Assembly (NCBI GenBank): GCA_910583835.1
Contig: CAJTYM010000002.1
Location: 43,017-107,016, forward strand
Origin: an uncultured Lachnospiraceae bacterium
GTDB taxonomy: Bacteria > Bacillota > Clostridia > Lachnospirales > Lachnospiraceae
Length of the DNA: 64,000 nt
Direction: 5' to 3'
Under the pieces are notes generated by a model. It saw only the letters and a program-made list of their open reading frames with translations, made no database searches and was not told where the DNA came from. This document shows, piece by piece, positions 1-8,592 of the stretch. Each line of letters begins with the position of its first letter. Position 1 is the first letter of the stretch. Position numbers and translations under genes: made by a program.

Positions 1-811
1 CCACTCCCTGTTTTATCCCCTGTTCCACTCCCTGTTTTATCCCCTGTTCCACTCCTGCCTTATGCCCCTGCCTGTAGGACAGTTCCTTCTCGCTCTTGAT
101 GTGCAGTTCCTCATTATATTCAAATATGCTCACTTCTATCGCCTCCGCTCGGTTCTTTGACAGAAAATCTGATAAGATTCCATTCCTTATGCAATAGTCC
201 ACTGCTTTCCCTACTGCTTCCGGGAACGGCATTTCCTTCGCATACTCCCTCACTTTCTGGACATACTGCGCATATTCCCCTAAAATCCGGCAAGCCCCCA
301 GCAACTCTGGGTTATGCCCGAAGTTAATGTTGTAGACTGTTACGCACAGTTCCAACCCCATCTGCCCATCCTCCACAGGCGGCTTCTTCCCATAGGCAGA
401 TGACAGCCTGAGCGTCTCCCTCTCTGGACGCAGGTCCGTCCCATTATAGAACACGGCAAACTTCGGTGTCGGGATTGCGACCAACTCCGAACCGTAAAGG
501 TTCGCATCTTTCGTGAGCCCCTGCAGCACCTTCGCCACGTAAAACAAATCCCTCAGGGGCATGTTAGGGTTGGCTGTAGACTGGTGCTCGTAAAGCATCA
601 GTTCCCAATCCAGCACGAAGGAGATGTCATTCTTGTAATTCATGTAGACGGCATCCTCCAAAGTGGTGACTTCCAGTTCTTCCGTGTCCGTATAAGCTGT
701 GCCACCCAGTGCATTGTACAGGCTCAGCAGGCTCTCTTTCTCTGAAAAAATTCGCCGGAACACCGTGTCCTTATAGTTGCGCTGTACGTTCCTATTGTCC
801 CCTTTATCCAT
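1..811 (-). CDS. Rpn/YhgA-like recombination-promoting nuclease family protein, first tandem copy (3' end outside window)
   Basis: The reading frame starts at 811 behind an AAGGAGG site with 7-base spacing and stays open to the left window edge, so about 270 codons are visible and the C-terminus is missing. It is a near-duplicate of the gene at 1080-2018, offset by exactly 1,207 bp. The family (Rpn, PD-(D/E)XK nuclease fold, often annotated as putative transposase) is known to promote RecA-independent recombination and is commonly amplified in gut Clostridia. The left edge carries the 24-bp coding repeats that give the Gly-Val-Glu-Gln-Gly-Ile-Lys-Gln tail typical of this family. Residues about 107-186 differ clearly from copy two, while the flanks are almost identical. 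I checked the divergent block and found no in-frame stop. The family call is by resemblance, and the function in this cell is unknown. Confidence 0.8.
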   Translation of the reverse strand, partial: MDKGDNRNVQRNYKDTVFRRIFSEKESLLSLYNALGGTAYTDTEELEVTTLEDAVYMNYKNDISFVLDWELMLYEHQSTANPNMPLRDLFYVAKVLQGLTKDANLYGSELVAIPTPKFAVFYNGTDLRPERETLRLSSAYGKKPPVEDGQMGLELCVTVYNINFGHNPELLGACRILGEYAQYVQKVREYAKEMPFPEAVGKAVDYCIRNGILSDFLSKNRAEAIEVSIFEYNEELHIKSEKELSYRQGHKAGVEQGIKQGVEQGIKQGV

Positions 812-1079
812 CCATTGTCCTCCTTATGATGTTCTCTGCCCGACATGGGCGTTCTGCAGATACCGGAGGACTTCTTTCAGAGCCTCCAGCCATTTGATAT
901 GTTGCTATTGTCTAAAGCATGGATTTTCTGAAATTCCAGATATGATAGATTGCCAGATTTGTTTGCCAGAAAATACTCCTAACGGCAGCCTGAATGATGT
1001 GGCAAGCTGCCTGAGGGGTATGCTTTTAATTAGCTTATCATGGATTTCTTAAGTTTGCAATTATTTTGAAGATTTTTCT

Positions 1080-2018
1080 TTATAAACCATATTCCTCGTA
1101 CAGCCGATTCTGGTACTCTTCATCCTCGATACTCTTTCTCAGGTCTTCCAGGCGGTTCTCTGACAGCAGTTTTCCATATAACAGATTCAGGCGCTCTTTT
1201 CCCTGCTCCACTCCCTGTTTTATCCCCTGTTCCACTCCCTGTTTTATCCCCTGTTCCACTCCTGCCTTATGCCCCTGCCTGTAGGACAGTTCCTTCTCGC
1301 TCTTGATGTGCAGTTCCTCATTATATTCAAATATGCTCACTTCTATCGCCTCCGCTCGGTTCTTTGACAGAAAATCTGATAAGATTCCATTCCTTATGCA
1401 ATAGTCCACTGCTTTCCCTACTGCTTCCGGGAACGGCATTTCCTTCGCATACTCCCTCACCTTCTGGACATACTGCGCATATTCTCCCAGCTTTGGGCAC
1501 AATCCAAACAGTTCCGGGTTATGCCCAAGGTTAATATTGTAGACCATAACGCGCAGTTCCAAATCCGGCTGTCCCTCCCCCATAGGCATCTTTTTCCCAT
1601 AGGCAGATGACAGCCTGAGCGTCTCCCTCTCTGGACACGGGTCCGTCCCATTATAGAACACGGCAAACCTCGGCAGCGGAATTATGACCAGTTCCGAACC
1701 GTAAAGGTTCGCATCTTTCGTGAGCCCCTGCAGCACCTTCGCCACGTAAAACAAATCCCTCAGGGGCATGTTAGGGTTGGCTGTAGACTGGTGCTCGTAA
1801 AGCATCAGTTCCCAATCCAGCACGAAGGAGATGTCATTCTTGTAATTCATGTAGACGGCATCCTCCAAAGTGGTGACTTCCAGTTCTTCCGTGTCCGTAT
1901 AAGCTGTGCCACCCAGTGCATTGTACAGGCTCAGCAGGCTCTCTTTCTCTGAAAAAATTCGCCGGAACACCGTGTCCTTATAGTTGCGCTGTACGTTCCT
2001 ATTGTCCCCTTTATCCAT
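1080..2018 (-). CDS. Rpn/YhgA-like recombination-promoting nuclease family protein, second tandem copy
   Basis: This is a complete 312-residue protein starting with MDKGDNRNVQ behind AAGGAGG. The N-terminal part contains the family-typical segment around DISFVLDWELMLYEHQS (residues about 64-80), matching the PD-(D/E)XK core of Rpn/transposase-31-like proteins. Near residues 245-270 there are repeated GVEQGIKQ octads encoded by perfect 24-bp DNA repeats, a site prone to slippage. The C-terminus is charged and helical. Its upstream region (2019-2252) is also duplicated upstream of copy one, so each copy carries its own leader and probably its own promoter. Rpn proteins are implicated in DNA breakage, recombination and possibly phage defence, but the precise role here cannot be told from sequence. 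Confidence 0.85.
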   Translation of the reverse strand: MDKGDNRNVQRNYKDTVFRRIFSEKESLLSLYNALGGTAYTDTEELEVTTLEDAVYMNYKNDISFVLDWELMLYEHQSTANPNMPLRDLFYVAKVLQGLTKDANLYGSELVIIPLPRFAVFYNGTDPCPERETLRLSSAYGKKMPMGEGQPDLELRVMVYNINLGHNPELFGLCPKLGEYAQYVQKVREYAKEMPFPEAVGKAVDYCIRNGILSDFLSKNRAEAIEVSIFEYNEELHIKSEKELSYRQGHKAGVEQGIKQGVEQGIKQGVEQGKERLNLLYGKLLSENRLEDLRKSIEDEEYQNRLYEEYGL

Positions 2019-2557
2019 CCATTGTCCTCCTTATGATGTTCTCTGCCCGACATGGGCGTTCTGCAGATACCGGAGGACTTCTTTCAGAGCCTCCAGCCAT
2101 TTGATATGTTGCTATTGTCTAAAGCATGGATTTTCTGAAATTCCAGATATGATAGATTGCCAGATTTGTTTGCCAGAAAATACTCCTAACGGCAGCCTGA
2201 ATGATGTGGCAGATTGCCTGAGGGGTATGCTTTTGGTTAGCATATCATGGATTCTTTAGGATTGCAACCACTTTGAAAATTTTGTTACTATTTTTGTGAA
2301 TTTTTGTGGCTTTTTTCCATAAAAATACGCATTTTTCAAATTTTATAAATCTTTTTATAAAAAAGCGTCATGTTTTGCCTTCCCAAACTGTTACTATTAT
2401 AGAGGGGCAATTTATACATAGATTGCAAGAAGCCCCCGGAACGTTTTTTGCTCCGGGGGCTTCCTGCTATTTCGGATATAAAATGTCCATTTTCCAGTTC
2501 TTTCACAAATAGTTTCTTCACACCTGAACTGCTTACCTAATATACCTAACATGCTCA
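2019..2557. other. Gene-free spacer with leader duplication and AT-rich stretch
   Basis: This 539-bp gap holds the duplicated leader of the Rpn-like gene (to about 2252), then an AT-rich stretch at 2270-2400 and the inverted repeat at 2429-2463. Short open frames here (for example 2336-2521 leftward, starting at a GTG) lack a convincing ribosome binding site and run through the hairpin, so I do not call them genes. Confidence 0.6.
2429..2463. terminator. Strong GC-rich hairpin, possible terminator
   Basis: A 12-bp perfect stem, GAAGCCCCCGGA paired with TCCGGGGGCTTC, encloses an 11-base loop. It lies about 95 bp downstream of the DUF4062 gene (leftward). No clear U-tract follows on either strand, so termination is likely but not certain. 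Confidence 0.5.
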
Positions 2558-3610
2558 CTAAAACATTGTCCTTTTTATAAGCTTGTTAAAATATTCATCT
2601 TCGCACATGGTTTCTATCACTTTCATTCTATTCGTTTCATTAGACAACAAATCCATTTTCTTTCCTATTATTCCTAAATCATTTCTCACCCTATAATAAT
2701 CTAACCCATATTTTTTCAATATGCTTTCCACAACATCAATTTTATCTACCGTAACCTCTGAGATACCAAAATCTTTTATCTCATTTAACGTCTCTAAATA
2801 GCTGATAATAATTTCTTTCCGTTTATAAATGTCATCCACTTCTTTTGATGGGTCTAATTTCAGAGTAAAAGCTTCGACAAGGAGATTACAAAATGACAAA
2901 ATTTCCTGCTGATTAACAACGCTTTCATATTCCTCTGGGTTATCCTTTGACAAAACATTTTTGCCGACACTGTCCAGCATAATGTCCATTTTTTGAATCA
3001 GAGCTTTCATCTCATTGACGGAACTCTCAATTTTCCTGTCCTCTTTTTCATTCCTCAAAAAACTCAGATAGTTCTTAAACATATCAGCCCATTGTTTGCT
3101 GATAAATCCTTTGATATCCGATGATTTCTCAAATTCCTGGATGGGCAAAGTTACAATTCCCTTTATCTCTTTGATGAATCTGAAAACGTTTATATTCTTG
3201 GTCGTGGGAAACGCTACGGCTCTGTTATCCTTTTCAATAGACTCATAATTGGCATCGTATACACCGTATTCCGCCATAACTTTTTTGTCTATCATTACAA
3301 AAATGGGAATTCCAGATTCCACACCCGCCCGGAATTCATTGTGCGTAACAGACATATACTCCTTAAATTCATCCTTATCCTCCCCGCTGGCAGCGCTTCC
3401 GTATTCTCCGCCAATAATAAGAATGACCATATCAGAATTCTTCATAGACTCATAGCACGACGTATCTAAGTTCTTTCCAGGCGTATACCCAACATCCCCA
3501 TCTTCAAACAACACTGGCTCATAGCCATATGAGCGGATAAAATTCGACAAATCTTCTCTGATATATTTTAAATCATAAAAAGTGGAACTAACAAATATTC
3601 TTGGCTTCAT
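2558..3610 (-). CDS. DUF4062 domain-containing protein
   Basis: A 350-residue protein. I place the start at MKPRIFVSSTFYDL (3610), behind AAAGGGGG, rather than at the longer frame beginning at 3673. Residues 1-90 carry the DUF4062 signature: IFVSSTFYDL at the N-terminus, then a Glu/Asp-rich stretch and MVILIIGGEYGS. This fold is related to TIR/SEFIR-like Rossmann domains. The C-terminal two thirds (about 170-350) are helical with coiled-coil character and no motif I recognise. DUF4062 proteins often sit alone or near defence genes and are suspected NAD- or nucleotide-related effectors; that is family knowledge and inference. The gene is more AT-rich than the arginine cluster beside it, which hints at separate acquisition. 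No obvious partner gene adjoins it. Confidence 0.85.
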   Translation of the reverse strand: MKPRIFVSSTFYDLKYIREDLSNFIRSYGYEPVLFEDGDVGYTPGKNLDTSCYESMKNSDMVILIIGGEYGSAASGEDKDEFKEYMSVTHNEFRAGVESGIPIFVMIDKKVMAEYGVYDANYESIEKDNRAVAFPTTKNINVFRFIKEIKGIVTLPIQEFEKSSDIKGFISKQWADMFKNYLSFLRNEKEDRKIESSVNEMKALIQKMDIMLDSVGKNVLSKDNPEEYESVVNQQEILSFCNLLVEAFTLKLDPSKEVDDIYKRKEIIISYLETLNEIKDFGISEVTVDKIDVVESILKKYGLDYYRVRNDLGIIGKKMDLLSNETNRMKVIETMCEDEYFNKLIKRTMF

Positions 3611-3757
3611 ACCCCTTACCCCCTTTGCCCTATTTTTTACCATTATTATACAGTTTTCCACATAATTTCTCAATTCTTTTTCAATAATTTATAAAAATCA
3701 AAAACAGAGAACCGGCCACTAATGAAAGTGATAGGTCCTCCGCTTTTGATTGTGCTC

Positions 3758-4189
3758 TTATTCCCACTTGAATAAAATAATCCCGCCAATGCAGACTGCC
3801 ATTCCAAGCACCCTGCGCCATTCAAAAGGCTGCTTTTCCACGCCAAATATGCCGAAAAGTTCAATCAGATAGGCAATCAGCAGCTGCGAGACAACAATCA
3901 GCATCACTGCCTTTGCCGGTCCCAGCGCAGCCATGCTCTTGATTACCGTGTAGGTAATAAACGCCCCGATTGCCCCGCCCAACAGCATATACTTAGGCTG
4001 TATCTGCAAAATCGCCGTAAAGCTGCTACGGTCTGTAAAAAGCCAGGCAGCCAGGCAGACGATGAGGGCGGAAAACTGTACCCAGCTTGTGCTGACCCAC
4101 ATGCTGCTCCCTTTCGTTACTTCCGTATTGAATACGCCCTGTATGCTCATCAAAGCCCCAGACAGAAGCGCAATAAAAATTCCAATCAT
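3758..4189 (-). CDS. DMT-type small multidrug/metabolite transporter (DUF606/YdcZ-like)
   Basis: A 143-residue membrane protein with about four or five hydrophobic helices. The start is MIGIFIALLSGALM at 4189 because AGGAGG stands 6 bases before that ATG; the longer frame begins at a TTG without a site. The N-terminal glycine-rich helix, the segment WVSTSWVQFSALIVCLAAW and the C-terminal GMAVCIGGIILF resemble the DUF606 (YdcZ) family, half-size members of the drug/metabolite transporter superfamily. The substrate is unknown. It lies 60 bp after argD in the same direction, so it may be read through from the arginine operon. Confidence 0.8.
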   Translation of the reverse strand: MIGIFIALLSGALMSIQGVFNTEVTKGSSMWVSTSWVQFSALIVCLAAWLFTDRSSFTAILQIQPKYMLLGGAIGAFITYTVIKSMAALGPAKAVMLIVVSQLLIAYLIELFGIFGVEKQPFEWRRVLGMAVCIGGIILFKWE

Positions 4190-4249
4190 TGGTTTCCTCC
4201 TAAAAAACTCTTTCAGATAGGATAACCACAATTATGAATTACTATACCT

Positions 4250-5434
4250 TTATAATATTTCTTTTAATATTCTAACCATCTCATCCACATGCTCTTTTTC
4301 AATCACCAATGGCGGCACGAACCGCAGGACATTGCTGCCCGCCGTAATCAGAAGCAATCCCCGTTTCAGCGCCTTGCTGCTCACTTCCGCTACCGGGATC
4401 GAAAGTTCGAGCCCCTGCATCAGCCCTTTGCCCCTGCGCGCAGCGATGCAGCTATATTCTGCTTTCAGCAATTCCAACTGCTCCTCCAGATAACTCCCAA
4501 CTTCCTTAACGTGCTCCGTAATCTTTTGCTGCGCAAAAATGTCAAAAACCTTGCTGACTGCCGCACCCGCAAAAGGATTGCCGCCGTAAGTGGTCCCATG
4601 GTCCCCAGGCTTTAAAGAAGCTTCCGCCACCTTTTCTGTCATCACGAAAGCTCCTACCGGAACGCCGCAGCCCAAAGCCTTGGCACATGTCATGATGTCC
4701 GGCTTTAAGCCGTATCCCTGATAGGCAAACATCTCCCCGGTCCTTCCCATGCCGCACTGGATTTCATCTAAAATCAGCAGAATATCACGCTCCTCGCAAA
4801 TTTCTTTGACGCCATGCAGAAATTCTTCCGTTGCCGGATAAATTCCGCCCTCGCCCTGTATGGTCTCCATAATAATGGCGCAGGTCCTGTCATTTACCAA
4901 AGCTTTTACGCTGTCCAAATCATTGTAATCCGCAAATCTGACGATCCCCGGCAACGGCTCAAAAGGTTCCCTGTAATGCGCATTGCCGGTTACCGCAAGC
5001 GCCCCCATGCTCCTGCCATGGAACGAATGATTCATGGCGATGATTTCATGATCCGTGCATTTATCTTTCTCAAAAGCATATTTTTTTGCTGCCTTTAAAG
5101 CCCCCTCTATCGCCTCTGTCCCGCTGTTGGTAAAAAAGACACGGTCCATGCCGGAAGCCGCACAGAGCTTCGCCGCCGCTTCCATCGTAGGCTGGTTATA
5201 ATACAGGTTTGAGGTATGGAGCAGTTTGTCAACCTGCTCCTTCAACGCCTGGTTATATTCCTGGTTCCCATATCCCAACGCCTGCACGGCAATTCCTGCC
5301 GCGAAATCAAGATACTTCCTGCCCTCCGTATCGTAGAGGTATACCCCCTCCCCATGGTCAAGTACCACCGGATAGCGGTTATAAGTATGTAAAATATGGC
5401 TTTCTGCCAGCGAAATTATCGTATTTTCTTCCAT
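4250..5434 (-). CDS. argD: Acetylornithine aminotransferase
   Basis: A 394-residue PLP-dependent class III aminotransferase that converts N-acetylglutamate semialdehyde to N-acetylornithine in arginine synthesis. The start at 5434 (MEENTIISLAES) follows AAGGAG by 9 bases and gives the usual family length; the longer frame from 5503 has no ribosome binding site. Recognisable landmarks are FFTNSGTEAIEGALK, the NHSFHGRSMGAL segment, LDEIQCGMGRTG, and the PLP-binding lysine in CAKALGCGVP. It is the last gene of the argC-GNAT-argJ-argB-argD run, 86 bp after argB. Some family members also act on succinyl-diaminopimelate or ornithine, but the neighbours favour the acetylornithine role. Confidence 0.96.
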   Translation of the reverse strand: MEENTIISLAESHILHTYNRYPVVLDHGEGVYLYDTEGRKYLDFAAGIAVQALGYGNQEYNQALKEQVDKLLHTSNLYYNQPTMEAAAKLCAASGMDRVFFTNSGTEAIEGALKAAKKYAFEKDKCTDHEIIAMNHSFHGRSMGALAVTGNAHYREPFEPLPGIVRFADYNDLDSVKALVNDRTCAIIMETIQGEGGIYPATEEFLHGVKEICEERDILLILDEIQCGMGRTGEMFAYQGYGLKPDIMTCAKALGCGVPVGAFVMTEKVAEASLKPGDHGTTYGGNPFAGAAVSKVFDIFAQQKITEHVKEVGSYLEEQLELLKAEYSCIAARRGKGLMQGLELSIPVAEVSSKALKRGLLLITAGSNVLRFVPPLVIEKEHVDEMVRILKEIL

Positions 5435-5520
5435 CTCATTCTGCTCCTTCTGTTCTAGTGTAGTGACCTGCTTCTTTATCCTCGTCTGTTCTTTTCTATA
5501 CATTAGAAATGTTGGTGTCC

Positions 5521-6423
5521 CTATTTCGCCTGAGAGAAACGCTCTTCACTGTCCCCTATGATTGCCGTGCCGATACCTCTGTTAGTAAAAATCTCCAAAA
5601 GCAGGCAATGGGGAATACGCCCATCTAAAATATGTACCCGGGATACGCCGTCTTCAATGGCATCAATACAGTTATTGAGCTTCGGCAGCATACCTCCGCC
5701 AATCGTTCCGCTGCCAATCAGTTCATGTGCCTCCGAGACAGACAATTCCGAAATCAGCGAAGATTTATCTTGCGGGTCTTTGTATACGCCCTCCACATCT
5801 GTGAGGAATGCCAGCTTTTCTGCCTTGACCGCCCGGGCAATGGCACAGGCCGCATCATCGGCGTTGATGTTATAAGTCTCAAATGCATCATCCAATCCAA
5901 TGGGGCAGACAATGGGCAGGAAATCTTTTTCCAACAGGTCATAGAGCACTTTGGCATTGACCTCCTTGATATCTCCCACATAGCCGATATCCTGTCCCTG
6001 TGAATATTTCTTATCTACTTTCAGCAGCCCGCCGTCCTTGCCGCTGATTCCGATGGCGTTGACGCCCAGTCCCTGCACCATCTGCACCAGGGATTTGTTG
6101 ACTCTGCCCAGAACCATCTCTGCAATTTCCATCGTCGGCGCATCCGTCTTGCGCAGCCCATTGACAAACTCCGGCTCCATGCCGATTTTGCCGACCCACT
6201 TGCTGATCTCCTTGCCGCCGCCATGGACGATAATCGGCTTAAAGCCTACCAGCTTCAAAAGCGTCACATCCTTGATGACATCCAGTTTCAGTTCATCGTC
6301 CACCATCGCGCTGCCGCCGTATTTTACCACAATTATCTTGCGGTTAAACCGCTGAATATAGGGAAGCGCCTCTATCAGCACTTCTGCTTTCTGTAATATA
6401 TCCTGCATATTTTTTTCTGCCAT
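5521..6423 (-). CDS. argB: Acetylglutamate kinase
   Basis: A 300-residue amino acid kinase family protein that phosphorylates N-acetylglutamate, usually the feedback-controlled step when the cyclic pathway is used. The glycine-rich segment VVKYGGSAM near residue 35 and IIVHGGGKEI near residue 65 form the nucleotide and substrate sites, and FLTDVEGVYKDPQD and TIGGGMLPKL complete the kinase core. The N-terminal helix (residues 1-25) is characteristic of arginine-sensitive hexameric enzymes, so arginine inhibition is likely. A GAGGAC site precedes the ATG. It lies between argJ and argD in one operon. Confidence 0.97.
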   Translation of the reverse strand: MAEKNMQDILQKAEVLIEALPYIQRFNRKIIVVKYGGSAMVDDELKLDVIKDVTLLKLVGFKPIIVHGGGKEISKWVGKIGMEPEFVNGLRKTDAPTMEIAEMVLGRVNKSLVQMVQGLGVNAIGISGKDGGLLKVDKKYSQGQDIGYVGDIKEVNAKVLYDLLEKDFLPIVCPIGLDDAFETYNINADDAACAIARAVKAEKLAFLTDVEGVYKDPQDKSSLISELSVSEAHELIGSGTIGGGMLPKLNNCIDAIEDGVSRVHILDGRIPHCLLLEIFTNRGIGTAIIGDSEERFSQAK

Positions 6424-6536
6424 CTTACTGTCCTCTTTTCTAAATTGTCAAAAAATGTGCGAAACATTCGTCTTCACAGCCTGTAATGCCATTTCACAGC
6501 TTATCATATCTTATCATCATAGCCTACCGGCAGCCC

Positions 6537-7760
6537 TTAAGAACGGTAATCCGCATTGATTGTCACATATTCATGGGTCAGATCGCAGCCCCAGGCTGCT
6601 GCCCCTTCCTCTCCCATCTTCATGTCCACAAGTACGGTCACTTCCTCATCAGACAAAATCTTCGTTGCCTCTTCCTCACTATAATCTGCGGCAACGCCAT
6701 CCTTATAAATAAGAATCCTGCCAGATTTGCTCTCAAAAAACAGTTCTATCTTCTCCGGGTCAAAATCCACGCCGGAATATCCCAAGGCACATAAAATCCT
6801 GCCCCAGTTGGCATCATGCCCATAGATTGCCGCCTTGGTCAGCGAAGAACAGATGACTGATTTCGCAAGGGTCTTGGCATGTTCCTTCGTATCTGCGTGA
6901 ATGACCTTTGTCTCAAAGAGCGCGGTCGCTCCCTCCCCATCTCCTGCCATCTTCTTAGCCAACGCAGTGTTTACCGCGTTCAAAGCCTCCACAAACTTTT
7001 GGTAACCTTCACCCTTATCAGTGATTTTCTGGTTGCCCGCCATGCCATTGGCAAGCAGCAGCACCGTATCATTCGTGGAAGTATCGCCATCCACGGAAAT
7101 CATGTTATACGTGTCTTTCACATCCTCGCGCAGCGCCTCCTGCAGCAATTCCTTGGAGATAGCAAGGTCTGTGGTTACAAAGCTGAGCATCGTGCACATA
7201 TTAGGGTGAATCATGCCGGAGCCTTTGCACATGCCGCCCAGGGTGACCTTCTTCCCATCCACTTCAAACGTCACTGCCGCTTCCTTCGGCTCCGTATCGG
7301 TCGTCATGATTGCACGTGCTGCTTCCAGCCCGCTCTCTGCTGTACCGCTAAGCTCTGGCGCCATCGCAGAAATTCCTGCTTCTAATTTATCCATCGGAAG
7401 CTGCATCCCGATGACCCCGGTAGATGCCACCAGCACCTGGCTTGCCGGAATATCCAGCGCTTTCTCCACTGCCTGTGCCGTCTTCTGGCAATACTCCATG
7501 CCCTCATCCCCGGTACAGGCATTGGCAATGCCCGCGTTTGCCACCACTGCCCGGGCACACGTTTCCTCCGCCACCAGACGCATATCCCATTTTACCGGGG
7601 CTGCTTTCACCACATTGCTGGTAAATGTGCCCGCACAGGCTGCCTCCTGCTCGCTGACAATCAATGCCATGTCTTTCCTGCCCTCATATTTGATTCCTGC
7701 CGCCGTACTGGCTGCGGTAAATCCTTTTGCCGCGGTCACGCCGCCTGTAATCATTTTCAT
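6537..7760 (-). CDS. argJ: Bifunctional ornithine acetyltransferase/N-acetylglutamate synthase
   Basis: A 407-residue ArgJ that transfers the acetyl group from N-acetylornithine to glutamate. Members of the family self-cleave just before a threonine nucleophile in a GMIxPNMATML motif; here the motif reads GMIHPNMCTML, so the nucleophile is about Thr190 and the residue before it is Cys instead of the common Ala. The late segment GDGEGATALFE is also typical. GGGAGG precedes the start. The presence of argJ means the cyclic acetyl route is used and a separate deacetylase is not needed. Whether it also makes acetylglutamate from acetyl-CoA cannot be decided from sequence. Confidence 0.96.
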   Translation of the reverse strand: MKMITGGVTAAKGFTAASTAAGIKYEGRKDMALIVSEQEAACAGTFTSNVVKAAPVKWDMRLVAEETCARAVVANAGIANACTGDEGMEYCQKTAQAVEKALDIPASQVLVASTGVIGMQLPMDKLEAGISAMAPELSGTAESGLEAARAIMTTDTEPKEAAVTFEVDGKKVTLGGMCKGSGMIHPNMCTMLSFVTTDLAISKELLQEALREDVKDTYNMISVDGDTSTNDTVLLLANGMAGNQKITDKGEGYQKFVEALNAVNTALAKKMAGDGEGATALFETKVIHADTKEHAKTLAKSVICSSLTKAAIYGHDANWGRILCALGYSGVDFDPEKIELFFESKSGRILIYKDGVAADYSEEEATKILSDEEVTVLVDMKMGEEGAAAWGCDLTHEYVTINADYRS

Positions 7761-7835
7761 TCGCCATTCCTCCCTGTTTCCTCACGAAAATGCCCTCTAT
7801 CATACCTATCAAAAATGTGGTATATTTTACCGCAT

Positions 7836-8309
7836 TTACTGGAAAGTCGTGATATTCGCATCGTTTAATACAAAGTCATAGTAATTCAAATCCTCCCGGA
7901 ACGTCCAGCCCACGCTCTTCCAGAAAGAATTTCCCACTTCATTTTTCTTAAAGGCAATCAGGCATACCTTGTTGATGTGCTCCTCCTGTAGGGCGCGCAT
8001 GGCCAAGACTGCCATCGCCTTGCCAATGCCTTGCTGCCTGTAATCCTCGCGCACGCACACATGGTAAAAACAGCCGCGCCGCCCATCATGCCCGCAGAGG
8101 ATGGCGCCCACAAGCTCCCCTCCTGCCTCCGCCACCATGCTGGTAGTCGGATTCCTCCTGAGGAAGCGTTCTATGCCCTCCCGGGAATCATCCATGCTGC
8201 GGATGCCAAAACCCTTGATGGTTTTCCACAGGCGGTATACCTTATCGTAGTCTTCCTCTTTCATCACCCGCACGGTTGCCGGGATGATTGTTTTATCTTC
8301 CATCTGCAT
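7836..8309 (-). CDS. GNAT family N-acetyltransferase in the arg operon
   Basis: A 157-residue GNAT protein. The start is MQMEDKTIIPATVRV at 8309, behind AGGAAG; an open frame extends further upstream but runs back into the palindromic repeat and has no convincing site. The acetyl-CoA loop is visible as VREDYRQQGIGKAMA (about residues 90-105), preceded by SMVAEAGGELVGAILCG and followed by the Asn/Phe-rich GNSFWKSVGW. This resembles the YpeA-like branch. It sits between argC and argJ, all in the same direction, 75 bp before argJ, which suggests a link to arginine synthesis, perhaps acetylglutamate formation, but that is inference; a general amine acetyltransferase is equally possible. Confidence 0.85.
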   Translation of the reverse strand: MQMEDKTIIPATVRVMKEEDYDKVYRLWKTIKGFGIRSMDDSREGIERFLRRNPTTSMVAEAGGELVGAILCGHDGRRGCFYHVCVREDYRQQGIGKAMAVLAMRALQEEHINKVCLIAFKKNEVGNSFWKSVGWTFREDLNYYDFVLNDANITTFQ

Positions 8310-8428
8310 CTTTTTTCTTCCTATTCTGCAGCTGCCAAATTCCATCTGGAATATCATGCATCTGCCATTTTCTGAAATCTGGGAAAACACTGATTTAATC
8401 AGTATTCCCCTAGATTTAACTGTTGTGC

Positions 8429-8592
8429 TAGTACAACGGAAATTAAGTTCTTTAATGTTAAACGCAGGATTTTCCTTCATCTGCAAGGCGAAAAATCGAC
8501 GGCGTAGCGGTGGCTACGGCTAGATTTTACAACGAAGCAGAGGGAGAAAAAGACAAGCATAACATAAAGAAACTTAATATCTGTTGTACTAG
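8429..8592. repeat. 164-bp imperfect palindromic element abutting argC
   Basis: The outer arms at about 8429-8460 and 8561-8592 are inverted copies: TAGTACAAC...TTAAGTTCTTTAATGTTA against TAACATAAAGAAACTTAA...GTTGTACTA. A second pair of arms (TTTTCCTTCATCTGC near 8470 and GCAGAGGGAGAAAA near 8538) and a central GTAGCGGTGGCTAC hairpin complete one long cruciform-like structure. The argC stop codon (CTA at 8589-8591 on the plus strand) lies inside the right arm. It has no coding capacity; it looks like a miniature inverted-repeat or extragenic palindromic element. Confidence 0.75.

Larger units (their letters stand above)
1..2252. repeat. 1,207-bp tandem duplication (gene plus leader)
   Basis: Positions 1-1045 match 1208-2252 at a constant offset of 1,207 bp. 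The match covers the Rpn-like coding region and about 235 bp of leader. Identity is almost complete except for a block at about 253-490 versus 1460-1697, where many substitutions but no length changes occur, and in the last 30-40 bp of the leader, where similarity fades. The unit probably continues left of the window, because the C-terminal part of copy two (1080-1207) has no partner inside it. Confidence 0.9.

Noticed and set aside
2336..2521. A 61-residue leftward frame between the Rpn and DUF4062 genes
   Set aside because: It starts at a GTG without a ribosome site and is interrupted by a strong hairpin; the composition looks random.
4187..4231. Longer start for the DMT transporter at a TTG
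   Set aside because: AGGAGG is placed for the internal ATG at 4189.
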